Source: Thiohalomonas sp041685045 (lineage in GTDB: Bacteria > Pseudomonadota > Gammaproteobacteria > Thiohalomonadales > Thiohalomonadaceae). From it: a DNA stretch of 64,000 nt. The position numbers and the translations under genes were made by a program. The stretch is from the NCBI GenBank assembly GCA_041685045.1, contig JAWLGP010000001.1:310001-374000 (forward strand). The letters run 5' to 3'. Below, one piece after another: positions 35,701-42,126 of this stretch. Below the pieces are notes generated by a model, which saw nothing but the letters and a program-made list of their open reading frames with translations, ran no database searches and was not told the DNA's origin. How positions within the stretch are numbered: position 1 is the first letter of the stretch; the number at the start of each line of letters is the position of its first letter.

Positions 35701-35902
35701 GAACTTCTTCGCTCCCTACCGCAAGGCGCTGGGCTTTCTGGTGCAGCCCTACGCCACCGGTTTCTGGCATACGGTGACCGACCTGCTGCACACCTCGGGT
35801 GACCTGGCGCGACGGCTCTATAACGGCAACGGCCAGACCTACGCCTTCCACTTGCTGCTGTTCGTGGTGGCGGTCTTCTTCATGGGGGTGGGGGTCAACT
35901 GA
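32774..35902 (+). CDS. Tandem fusion of two MrpD/NuoN-type antiporter subunits
   Basis: At 1042 residues this is about twice the length of MrpD, NuoM or NuoN. The first half (residues about 1-450) contains TRDVFNLFVFFELAVIATAG, LGYSSVAQLGLLLVVLGQRD and SGLPPFPGFYAKWELV; its lysine/His helix (VLELKPFPANGWALDIYESA) is divergent. The second half (about 480-960) is canonical, with DFFAAWELLTIGSYFLILRG, FMTKTAAIGLHVWLPGAHAE, LLAYSSIGQMGYAMFGLALM and SGVPPLSGFGGRWIF. Both halves keep the Glu of helix 5, so two ion channels are predicted. In the archaeal Mbx clusters the equivalent H and H' are separate genes. No frameshift or internal start separates the halves. Confidence 0.92.
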   Translation: MVSAIHLIAAPLAAAFLLGLLNEGRRGAAYGLTLAALGFMSFVSAGWVWAFAVNGAQTVEIFTAGSVPPFSINLRMGLAEAALTLLVNLTGLLSALQLKPALFRLGRRAMAVLLVMVMALGGIILTRDVFNLFVFFELAVIATAGLVLLSDDERALSAGFKYLIVSQLISIFLLIGIIFSYHATGTLNLDGMAAAGLGLQTGGAIAFFLMFIAVVLELKPFPANGWALDIYESAHPAFSALFSAASGAAAIYAVDKLLHVGGSEWLPVATGIGLLTFVAGNLFALPQENDRRLLGYSSVAQLGLLLVVLGQRDILGDATPFIAFGLLVSHAVAKAGLYWLSGLVAGRRLGDWTVLRDRPLLVFAFVTFIAMLSGLPPFPGFYAKWELVRLLAGEGRLVLLGLVLFGALLEAGYLFRWFGFIMKRELTSEPVTCPWYQTVPVFAAVIAAWSLSWLWGELSGRSNLLTTLPLLFALGFLLLEWLPAKVKNVFAIGGLVGFFLLTYGDYDPLRLIFAIIFLVGGALTLLASFDAKGRRIGFYPSAMVMFAGLILLIRATDSFDFFAAWELLTIGSYFLILRGKHSEPHALSYIVFSLGGAFLLLAGLALAGGGAPQFSLSALGEVAAPLAPWVFLLLAIGFMTKTAAIGLHVWLPGAHAEAETDVSPMVSGILLKAGLYGLMVMLLAMGKQQLYGVELTHVLLWVAAITALLGNLMAIFQEDAKRLLAYSSIGQMGYAMFGLALMNHLGWLMALMFVINHYIYKAMLFLSVGGIAKRTGTRDMYRMGGLIRLMPLSFIAVLIGIIAVSGVPPLSGFGGRWIFYNAIMSAEHRLPIVILFLAGPIAFLYLFRLIHTIFLGQLKDELRRVREAPFWIILPQMIYVALLLVFAVVPGLALRHVDAFLDPFFPNGGLSWAGRQITSDYGYWNPIAIMVIVGVIFASLLGWLLFVNRKAQMVKQFNIVYAAERPYRPETTHFAWNFFAPYRKALGFLVQPYATGFWHTVTDLLHTSGDLARRLYNGNGQTYAFHLLLFVVAVFFMGVGVN

Positions 35903-36807
35903 TGCAATTCGAGTGGATTCAGATCCCGTACGCCCTGCTGACGCTGTTCATCGTCGTCAACTACGGCTTTCTGCTGAACGCCTTCATCGCCAAGATCGGG
36001 GCGCGGGTAGGGCGCCGGCGCGGTATTCCGATCTGGCAGAACTACATCGACCTCATCAAGAACTACGCCATCCGTAGCTCGATCACCCACGGCTTCATGT
36101 TCTATCTGGGGCCGGTATTCCGCCTCTCCGGCGGCGTCGGCCTGCTGCTGTTCGTGCCGACGATCTACGGCTCGCAGATGTTCGCCAACTTCTCCTTCGC
36201 CGGCGACCTAATCCTGGCCCTCTACTTCGTCTTCTTCGGCACCCTGGGCATGGCCCTCGGTGCCGCCGAGAGCGGCCATCCCCATGCGGCCATCGGCATC
36301 ACCCGCGGCCTCTCCCAGGTCACCGCCTCGGAGCTGCCTTTTGCCTTGGCGGTTTTCGCGGTGGCGCTGCAGTACCAGACCCTGTCGGTGACCGAGATCG
36401 TGGCCGCGCAGCAGGCGGGCGTGCTCAGCTGGACCCTGTTCACCAACCCGTTGGCGGTGGCCGCGGCGATGCTGTCGTTCCTCGGCTCGATGATGCGCCC
36501 ACCGTTCGACGTGGTGCTGGCCCCGCAGGAGATCCCGATCGGCCCGCCGACCGAGTACCACTCCTCGTATCTCGCCCTGATGCAGACCAACCGCGCGATC
36601 TTCCCCATCGCCAAGATCGTGATCTACATGAACCTGTTCTTCGGCGGCGCCGCCAACTGGCCGGTATTCTTCCTCAAGGTGTTCGCCATCTACATGGTCT
36701 CGGTCTTCGTCGGTGTCGCCTTCCCGCGCTTCCGCGTCGAACAGTCGATCCGCTGGTTCCTGATCTGGGCGGTACCCATCGGCGTTCTGGCCGTGGTGCT
36801 GGTTTAA
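35902..36807 (+). CDS. NuoH/MbhM-like membrane subunit
   Basis: A 301-residue polytopic protein of the complex I subunit 1 family that joins the antiporter arm to the peripheral arm. It carries the conserved segment FVPTIYGSQ, ESGHPHAAIGITRGLSQVTA, MRPPFDVVLAPQEIPIGPPT and the conserved acid/Arg residues around EYHSSYLALMQTNRAIFPIA. It overlaps the tandem antiporter gene by one base (TGATG). It is the last gene of the tightly overlapping membrane-arm block; a repeat hairpin follows. Confidence 0.93.
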   Translation: MQFEWIQIPYALLTLFIVVNYGFLLNAFIAKIGARVGRRRGIPIWQNYIDLIKNYAIRSSITHGFMFYLGPVFRLSGGVGLLLFVPTIYGSQMFANFSFAGDLILALYFVFFGTLGMALGAAESGHPHAAIGITRGLSQVTASELPFALAVFAVALQYQTLSVTEIVAAQQAGVLSWTLFTNPLAVAAAMLSFLGSMMRPPFDVVLAPQEIPIGPPTEYHSSYLALMQTNRAIFPIAKIVIYMNLFFGGAANWPVFFLKVFAIYMVSVFVGVAFPRFRVEQSIRWFLIWAVPIGVLAVVLV

Positions 36808-36957
36808 AAGATGCGCAGAGACGCAGAGGCGCGGAGAGATGAATGGGTTCGAACATGAGGTTTCGGAGAAAACTCCGGCTATCCGGTCGACGATGAACGT
36901 GCTTTCAAACACTTTAAACTCTCTGCGCCTCTGCGCCTCTGCGGCAAGGTTTTTTTA
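36807..36957. repeat. Inverted repeat, GCAGAGGCGCAGAG family (copy 3)
   Basis: Left arm 36811-36838 (GCGCAGAGACGCAGAGGCGC) and right arm 36919-36950 (CTCTGCGCCTCTGCGCCTCT) are complementary. It fills the whole gap between the membrane-arm gene (NuoH-like) and the first peripheral-arm gene (NuoB-like). The transcript hairpin could separate mRNA segments or attenuate expression. Confidence 0.85.
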
Positions 36958-36960
36958 CCC

Positions 36961-37602
36961 ATGAAACCCGAACTGGAAAAGCGGATCGTCAAGGGCCCCG
37001 ACGGCGTCGAGTTCGAGGTCGAGCCGCTGCGCGACTACTACTGCGGGGCCCCGCCGACGGTGCAGCCGGCGGCCTATACGCGGATCATCGAGAAGCTGTT
37101 CAACTGGGCGCGCTCGGAGTCGATCTGGATCCTCGGTTTCGGAACCGGCTGCGGTGCCATCGAGATGCGCCCGCTGATGACGCCGCGCTTCGACGCCTAC
37201 CGCTTCGGCGTGCAGTGGCGGCCGACGCCGCGCCAGGCGAACCTGTTCATCATCTCCGGCTACCTGTCGGTGAAGACCCTGAAGCGCGCCATCCGCTCCT
37301 ACGAGCAGATGCAGAACCCGAAGTACGTCATCGGCCTCGGCTCCTGCACCATCAATGGCGGCATGTACTGGGACTCCTACAACACCATCAAGCGCCTCGA
37401 CGACTACCTGCCGGTGGACCTCTACATCGCCGGCTGCATGCCGCGCCCGGAGGCACTGCTGGCCGGCTTCGAGGAGCTGAAGCGGATCATCCGCGAGGGC
37501 AAGGCGGAAGGGGCCAACCAGTATGCCGAACGCTTCGAGTGGTACAAGGCGAACCAGAAGCGGGTGATCAAGGATTGGGACATGCCGGATTACAACTGGT
37601 GA
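36961..37602 (+). CDS. NuoB/MbhJ-like proximal Fe-S subunit
   Basis: A 213-residue soluble protein. It corresponds to complex I PSST/NuoB, whose cluster N2 is held by four Cys. Here the visible Cys are Cys64 (GTGCGAIEM), Cys129 (GLGSCTINGG) and Cys159 (AGCMPRPEAL). Complex I has a tandem CC at the first site; this protein has Cys-Gly, so one ligand is missing or replaced. To my recollection the archaeal sulfane reductase MBS also uses only three Cys at this cluster. Cys28 (YYCGAPP) could be a substitute ligand. The usual amino-terminal helix of complex I NuoB is not obvious. Confidence 0.9.
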   Translation: MKPELEKRIVKGPDGVEFEVEPLRDYYCGAPPTVQPAAYTRIIEKLFNWARSESIWILGFGTGCGAIEMRPLMTPRFDAYRFGVQWRPTPRQANLFIISGYLSVKTLKRAIRSYEQMQNPKYVIGLGSCTINGGMYWDSYNTIKRLDDYLPVDLYIAGCMPRPEALLAGFEELKRIIREGKAEGANQYAERFEWYKANQKRVIKDWDMPDYNW

Positions 37603-37660
37603 TCGGTAGCGTGCGGTTTACCGTACCGCCGACTGCTTCGGCCTATTCCGGTTTCGTTGC

Positions 37661-37698
37661 AAAAAACCTTGTCGCAGAGGCGCAGAGGCGCAGAGAGT
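37661..37698. repeat. Single arm of the GCAGAGGCGCAGAG family
   Basis: AACCTTGTCGCAGAGGCGCA and onward matches the complement of the right arms at 36919-36950 and 40275-40310, but no partner arm lies in this gap. It is between the NuoB-like and NuoC-like genes. The same gap also contains a GATGCGGTTCG/CACCACATCCTACG element at 37729-37757 shared with 17259-17310. Confidence 0.7.
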
Positions 37699-37771
37699 TG
37701 AAAGGGAAAAACAAGCCGCGGCGCGAGCGATGCGGTTCGTTCCTCACCACATCCTACGTAAAACGCTGCGG

Positions 37772-38335
37772 ATGACCGACAAAGAAAGCGACAACAGAAC
37801 CGAAATGCGCAAACTCCATGAGACTCTGAAGGCCCTGTTCTCCGCCGGTGAGCTGACCGAGCAGCGCCCCGATCTCGCCTTTGTGACGCTTCCGGCCGAA
37901 TCCCTGCGCTCCGCTCTGCTGCACCTGCGCGACCGCGAAGGTTTCACTCATTTGGTGCTGCTGACTGCGGTGGACTGGCTGGAGCAGGGACAATTTCAGC
38001 TCACCTATCTCCTTTCGAACCGCGCGGCGGCGAAGGATATCGGCCTGCGCGTGATGCTCCCGCGCGACGACGCAGCGATGGAGAGCATCCACGAGCTCTG
38101 GCCGACCGCCGCCACCTACCAGCGCGAGCTGCGCGAGATGTTCGGCATCGACTTCCCCGGCAGCCCGGGCGTGAACGACGAATTCATTCTCGAGGGCTGG
38201 GATGGCATCCCACCCTACCGGCGCGACTTCGACACGCTGAAGTTCGCCGAGGAGAATTTCAATCAGCGGCCCGAGCGTGAAAGCCACGACCCGGCCGAAC
38301 ACATGAAACGCAAACTCTACCCGGATGGGGCGTGA
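37772..38335 (+). CDS. NuoC/MbhK-like subunit
   Basis: A 187-residue soluble protein of the complex I 30-kDa family. It starts MTDKESDNRTEMRKLHETLK; an internal ATG at 37805 is an alternative. Conserved segments are LTAVDWLEQGQFQLTYLLSN, IHELWPTAATYQRELREMFG and DGIPPYRRDF. It scaffolds the NuoD-like subunit. Its stop overlaps a possible start of the NuoD-like gene. Confidence 0.9.
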   Translation: MTDKESDNRTEMRKLHETLKALFSAGELTEQRPDLAFVTLPAESLRSALLHLRDREGFTHLVLLTAVDWLEQGQFQLTYLLSNRAAAKDIGLRVMLPRDDAAMESIHELWPTAATYQRELREMFGIDFPGSPGVNDEFILEGWDGIPPYRRDFDTLKFAEENFNQRPERESHDPAEHMKRKLYPDGA

Positions 38336-38336
38336 A

Positions 38337-39545
38337 ATGACCATCTCCACACCCGAACGCCGCAAGAGCGCCACCACCCCGGTCGAGCTCGATTTTCCGC
38401 CGCTTCCCGAGCCGGGCCCGGAGAGCGGCATCGACCTCACCTCCGGCAAGTACCTGAAGCTGTGGCAGGGCCCGCAGCACCCGGGCATCACCGGCAACAT
38501 GTCGGTGGAACTGACCGTGTGCGGCGACGAGGTGGTCGAGGGCAAGACCCACGTCGGCTATCTGCACCGCGGTTTCGAGAAGCTGATGGAGCGGCGCACC
38601 TTCATCCAGTGCTTCCCCATCGTCTGCCGCATCTGTGTGCCCGAGCCTGACTTCAACGAGTACTGCTACGCCGCCGCGGTGGAGGAGCTGGCTGGCCTCG
38701 AGGTGCCGGAACGGGCGAACTGGATCCGCACCCTGATCCTGGAGATGGGGCGCATCAACAGTTATCTGATGTATCTCGGCGGACAGGCCGGCGCCCTCGG
38801 CCAGGGCGTCATCGGCCAGTGGACCACCTATGTGCGCGACCTGATGCTGGACCGCTTCGAGGAGCTGACCGGCGCCCGCATCTACCACATGTTCATCCTG
38901 CCGGGCGGTGTTCGCGACGGACTGCCGGAAGGGTTCGAACAGCGCATGGAGGATACCCTGCGCGAGATCGAGAGCACGCTGAAGGACGTGTACGATGTCA
39001 TGTTCTGCAATGCGGTGTTCAAGCGCCGCACCGTCGGCCTCGGCTACATCGACCCGGTGCTGCTCGAGCCCTACGGCGTCACCGGCCCCACCGCCCGCGC
39101 CGCCGGGGTGGCGAAGGATGTGCGCCGGGATCAGCCCTACCTGGTCTACCCCGAACTCGATTTCGAGCCGGTGATCGGCCACGACTCCGACGTCTATACC
39201 CGTGCCGACGTGCGCCGTCGCGACCTGCTGATGTCGGTCGACCTGGTGCGCCAGATCCTGGCGCGGATGCCACGCGAAGGGGCGGTGATGGCCACGCTCC
39301 CCAACGTGCTGCACTGGAAGATCCCGCGCGGCGAGACCTACGTGCGCGGTGAGTGTTCGCGCGGCGAGTACGGCTACTACCTGGTGACCGACGGCAGCGG
39401 CTACCCGCGCCGGGTCAACGTGCGCGGTCCCTCCTACACCCACGCGGTGGCGCTGCTGGAGCGGCTCATCAAGGGCATCAACATCGCCGACGTGGCGGCA
39501 CTGATGGTATCGCTGCACACCTATCCGCCGGAGATCGAGCGTTGA
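38337..39545 (+). CDS. NuoD/MbhL/MbxL-like large subunit lacking NiFe ligands
   Basis: A 402-residue relative of complex I 49-kDa and of the NiFe hydrogenase large subunit. The family core is clear: GPQHPGITGNMSVEL, GYLHRGFEKLMERRTF, VEELAGLEVPERANWIR. A cysteine-rich motif CFPIVCRIC (Cys92, 97, 100) stands near the first hydrogenase CxxC, plus Cys110. The carboxy end reads LHTYPPEIER where energy-converting hydrogenases have a DPCxxC motif, so NiFe cannot be bound. The His that binds quinone in complex I (in HPxTHG) is absent, as the segment reads HPGITGNM. I take it as Mbx/MBS-like with an unknown substrate site. The start at ATG 38337 follows the NuoC-like stop; ATG 38325 is an alternative. 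Confidence 0.9.
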   Translation: MTISTPERRKSATTPVELDFPPLPEPGPESGIDLTSGKYLKLWQGPQHPGITGNMSVELTVCGDEVVEGKTHVGYLHRGFEKLMERRTFIQCFPIVCRICVPEPDFNEYCYAAAVEELAGLEVPERANWIRTLILEMGRINSYLMYLGGQAGALGQGVIGQWTTYVRDLMLDRFEELTGARIYHMFILPGGVRDGLPEGFEQRMEDTLREIESTLKDVYDVMFCNAVFKRRTVGLGYIDPVLLEPYGVTGPTARAAGVAKDVRRDQPYLVYPELDFEPVIGHDSDVYTRADVRRRDLLMSVDLVRQILARMPREGAVMATLPNVLHWKIPRGETYVRGECSRGEYGYYLVTDGSGYPRRVNVRGPSYTHAVALLERLIKGINIADVAALMVSLHTYPPEIER

Positions 39546-39603
39546 TTCTAGAGGAAAGTATCACCGCAGAGGCGCAGAGAACCGAGGGAGCCGCGAATCG
39601 ACG

Positions 39604-40080
39604 CTTCTATCAAACAAGACTCCCGGGCCGACCGGGAGCTTGTGGGAGGGCCGTCCCGGCGCGATTCGGCGGCTTTAAGCCGCCGCAGCACCGCAACAGC
39701 CGGCGCTGCGCGCCGGAATCGCGCCGAGGACGGCCCTCCTACACGATTCGTGGCGCGGCTGGCCTCCGTTTGCTTCGCGATTACGGCGCGAATACCCGTG
39801 CTGAAGGCTTCTATCAAACAAGACTCCCGGAGCCGCACGGGACTTGTGGGAGGGCCGTCCCCGGCGCGATTTGGCGGCGTCAAGCCGTCGCAGCACCGCA
39901 ACAACCGGCGCTACGCGCCGGAATCGCGCCGAGGACGGCCCTCCTACACGATTCGTGGCGCGGCGGGCCTCTGTTTGCTTCGCGATTACGTTGCGAAACC
40001 CGCGCTGAAGGCTTCTATCAAGCAAGCCTCGGGGCCCCGGCGCGAGGTTTGTGGGAGGGCCGTCCCCGGCCAGATTGGAG
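39604..40080. repeat. 204-bp tandem repeat (two full copies and a partial third)
   Basis: The landmark CTTCTATCAA starts at 39604, 39808 and 40012, a constant period of 204 bases. Each unit includes an inverted pair (GTGGGAGGGCCGTCCCCGGC with GAGGACGGCCCTCCTACACG). The first two copies are nearly identical; the third stops near 40080 and is followed by a related but different right arm (GGGGACGCCGCTCCCAC, near 40133). Open frames through the repeat on both strands are composition artefacts. Confidence 0.85.
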
Positions 40081-40099
40081 GTTTGGATCGACTCCGGCG

Positions 40100-40260
40100 T
40101 TTTCCGCGGCACTGACGCGCCGAATCGCGGCGGGGACGCCGCTCCCACAAATGGTAAGGCGAACAGCCTCCTTGGATATCGCAATGACTATTGCAACCCG
40201 TAGGAGCGGAAGCCACGAGTCGACCACCCATCGCGACTTCCGTCGCGCCTACTGTCGCAA
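40100..40260. repeat. REP-like palindromes downstream of the 204-bp repeat
   Basis: Contains GCGGGGACGCCGCTCCCACA and a second palindrome beginning TAGGAGCGGAAGCC and ending CGTCGCGCCTACTG. Similar GGGGACGGCGCTCCCACA modules occur at 57692-57787. They resemble REP elements mobilised by RAYT-type transposases, though no such transposase is in the window. Confidence 0.6.
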
Positions 40261-40323
40261 GGACAAACCACAACCTTCTCTGCGCCTCTGCGCCTCTGCG
40301 ACAAGGCTTTTCGGATCACAACC

Positions 40324-42126
40324 ATGAGCATTCGCGACGTCCTTTCGCCCTTTACCGCCTGGAAGAACATCTTCCGCGAGCCGGTCACCATCGAAGACCC
40401 GCTGACCCAGCGGCCGGGTGCGCCGCGCTATCGTGGCTTCCACCAGAACGACGTGGGCCGCTGCATCGGCTGCGGCACCTGCGAGACGATCTGTCAGAAC
40501 GGTGCCATCGACATGGTGCCGGTTGATGGCGTCGAAACGAAGCCGGGCGACTCCGGTCTACGCCCGCGCATCGACTACGGCCGCTGCTGCTGGTGCGCGC
40601 TCTGCGTCGACGTCTGCATGACCGGCTCCCTCACCATGTCGAATGAATACAAATGGGTTGAGGCCGACCCGGACGCCTTCCGCTTCACCCCCGGCGTCGA
40701 CGCCAAGCACTGGGACGCCGCCGAGCTCGGCTACCGCCGCCCGGCCGGACATCGCCTGACCGCGCCCGAACGGGTGGAGATGGAGGAGCTGGAACCGGAG
40801 GCGCGCCTCGACTCCTTCGTCGAGATGGTGAAGGGCTACACGGTGGAACAGGCGCGTGAAGAGGCGGACCGCTGTGTCGCCTGCGGCCTCTGCGTCGCCA
40901 CCTGTCCGGCGCACATGGCGATCCCCGACTACATCGCCGCGGTGCGCGACGGCGACTACGAGCGCGGCCTCAAACTGCTCTACGAGACCAACCCCTTCTC
41001 CCAGGTCTGCGGCCGGGTCTGCACCCGCAAGTGCGAGACCACCTGCGCCGCCCGCCACGAGGGCGACCCGATCGCCATTCGCTGGCTCAAGCGGCACATC
41101 ACCGACCAGGTGCCGTATGCGCGTTACCGCGACCTCGTTGGCGAAACGAAGGCGCCCGCCAGCGGCAAACGGGTGGCCATCGTCGGTGCCGGCCCCGCCG
41201 GCCTCACCGCCGCCTTCGACCTGGTACGCAGGGGGCACGCGGTCACCGTCTTCGAGGCGCTGGACCGGGCCGGCGGCATGACCCGCTACGGCATCCCCGA
41301 ATACCGCCTGCCCTACGACGCCCTGGACCGCGACATCGACCTCATCCTCTCCCTCGGGGTCGAGATCCATTACAACACCCGGGTCGGTACCGATGTCGAG
41401 CTGGAGCAGGTGCGGCGCGAGTTCGACGCGGTGGTGCTCGCCCTTGGCTTGCAGTCGGGCCGCTCCACCCGCATCCCCGGTTCCGATCATCCCAACGTTC
41501 GCACCGCCGTCGACCTGCTACGCCGCATTAGCGCGGGCGAGGCGATCGAGGTGCCCCGTTCGCTGGTGGTCGTCGGTGGCGGCAACGTCGCCATGGACAT
41601 TGCCCGCAGCATGGCGCGGCTGCAAATGCAGCAGCACGGCCGCATCAATGTCACCCTCACCGCCCTGGAAAAACGCGAGCACTTCCTCGCCGACCCCGAG
41701 GAAGTAAAAGAGGCGCTGGAGGAAGGCGTCACCATCCTCGACTCCCGTGGCCCGCGGGAGTGCGTCATCGAGGGCGAACGCCTGGTCGGACTCAGGACCT
41801 GGGGCGTGATCTCCATCTTCGATGAGGAGGGCCGTTTCTCGCCGCGCTACGACGAGGGTGACGAACAGGTACACGAAGGGGAGATGGTGGTGGAGGCAAT
41901 CGGCCAGAGCGCCGATGTGTCGCTGCTTGGAGAAACCCTCACCGAGGCGTTAGCATGGAACCGCGGCCGCATCGCCGTGGACGTGGACGGGCGCACCAAC
42001 GTCGAAGGGCTCTGGTGTGCCGGCGACTGCGTCAACGGCCCCGATGTGATCCACGCCGTGGCCGACGGACATCGCGTTGCCGTAAGCATCCACGCCGCGA
42101 TCACCAGCAGGGAGGAGCACCGATGA
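40324..42126 (+). CDS. Fusion of NuoI-type ferredoxin and GltD/NfnB-like FAD-dependent NAD(P)H oxidoreductase
   Basis: A 600-residue fusion. Residues about 40-105 carry two 4Fe-4S motifs, Cys47/50/53/57 and Cys88/91/94/98, as in NuoI/MbhN. Residues about 180-245 carry the GltD-type cysteine region: Cys184/187/190/194 and Cys229/233/237/241. Residues 288-294 are the FAD motif GAGPAGL and residues 415-427 (VVGGGNVAMDIA) are the NAD(P)H-binding motif; the end has GLWCAGDCVNGPDVIHAVAD. This would take a hydride from NAD(P)H at FAD and pass electrons through ferredoxin-type clusters to the NuoB-like subunit. The separate NuoI gene of Mbx clusters is absent, its role being covered by this fusion. 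ATG 40324 follows a repeat arm. Acceptor and cofactor preference are unproven. Confidence 0.9.
   Translation: MSIRDVLSPFTAWKNIFREPVTIEDPLTQRPGAPRYRGFHQNDVGRCIGCGTCETICQNGAIDMVPVDGVETKPGDSGLRPRIDYGRCCWCALCVDVCMTGSLTMSNEYKWVEADPDAFRFTPGVDAKHWDAAELGYRRPAGHRLTAPERVEMEELEPEARLDSFVEMVKGYTVEQAREEADRCVACGLCVATCPAHMAIPDYIAAVRDGDYERGLKLLYETNPFSQVCGRVCTRKCETTCAARHEGDPIAIRWLKRHITDQVPYARYRDLVGETKAPASGKRVAIVGAGPAGLTAAFDLVRRGHAVTVFEALDRAGGMTRYGIPEYRLPYDALDRDIDLILSLGVEIHYNTRVGTDVELEQVRREFDAVVLALGLQSGRSTRIPGSDHPNVRTAVDLLRRISAGEAIEVPRSLVVVGGGNVAMDIARSMARLQMQQHGRINVTLTALEKREHFLADPEEVKEALEEGVTILDSRGPRECVIEGERLVGLRTWGVISIFDEEGRFSPRYDEGDEQVHEGEMVVEAIGQSADVSLLGETLTEALAWNRGRIAVDVDGRTNVEGLWCAGDCVNGPDVIHAVADGHRVAVSIHAAITSREEHR

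Larger units (their letters stand above)
39562..40310. repeat. Split inverted repeat (39562-39580 / 40275-40310) enclosing other repeats
   Basis: The arm CACCGCAGAGGCGCAGAGA at 39562-39580 pairs with the arm CTCTGCGCCTCTGCG around 40275-40310. In other copies the arms lie 50-110 bases apart; here about 700 bases of other repeats lie between them, suggesting insertion and expansion within an original hairpin element. The 778-base gap 39546-40323 contains this pair, the 204-bp tandem repeat and two REP-like palindromes but no convincing gene. Confidence 0.7.

Noticed and set aside
39604..40080. CRISPR array
   Set aside because: The repeat unit is 204 bases in tandem without unique spacers, and no cas gene is nearby.
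39353..40327. Long open frames across the repeat region on both strands
   Set aside because: They run through tandem repeats and out of the NuoD-like gene in another frame, with no ribosome sites or family sequence.
30373..42126. Annotation as a complete NADH dehydrogenase complex I or as a NiFe hydrogenase
   Set aside because: There is no NuoEFG module, the quinone-site His is missing, and the large subunit lacks the C-terminal CxxC needed for NiFe.
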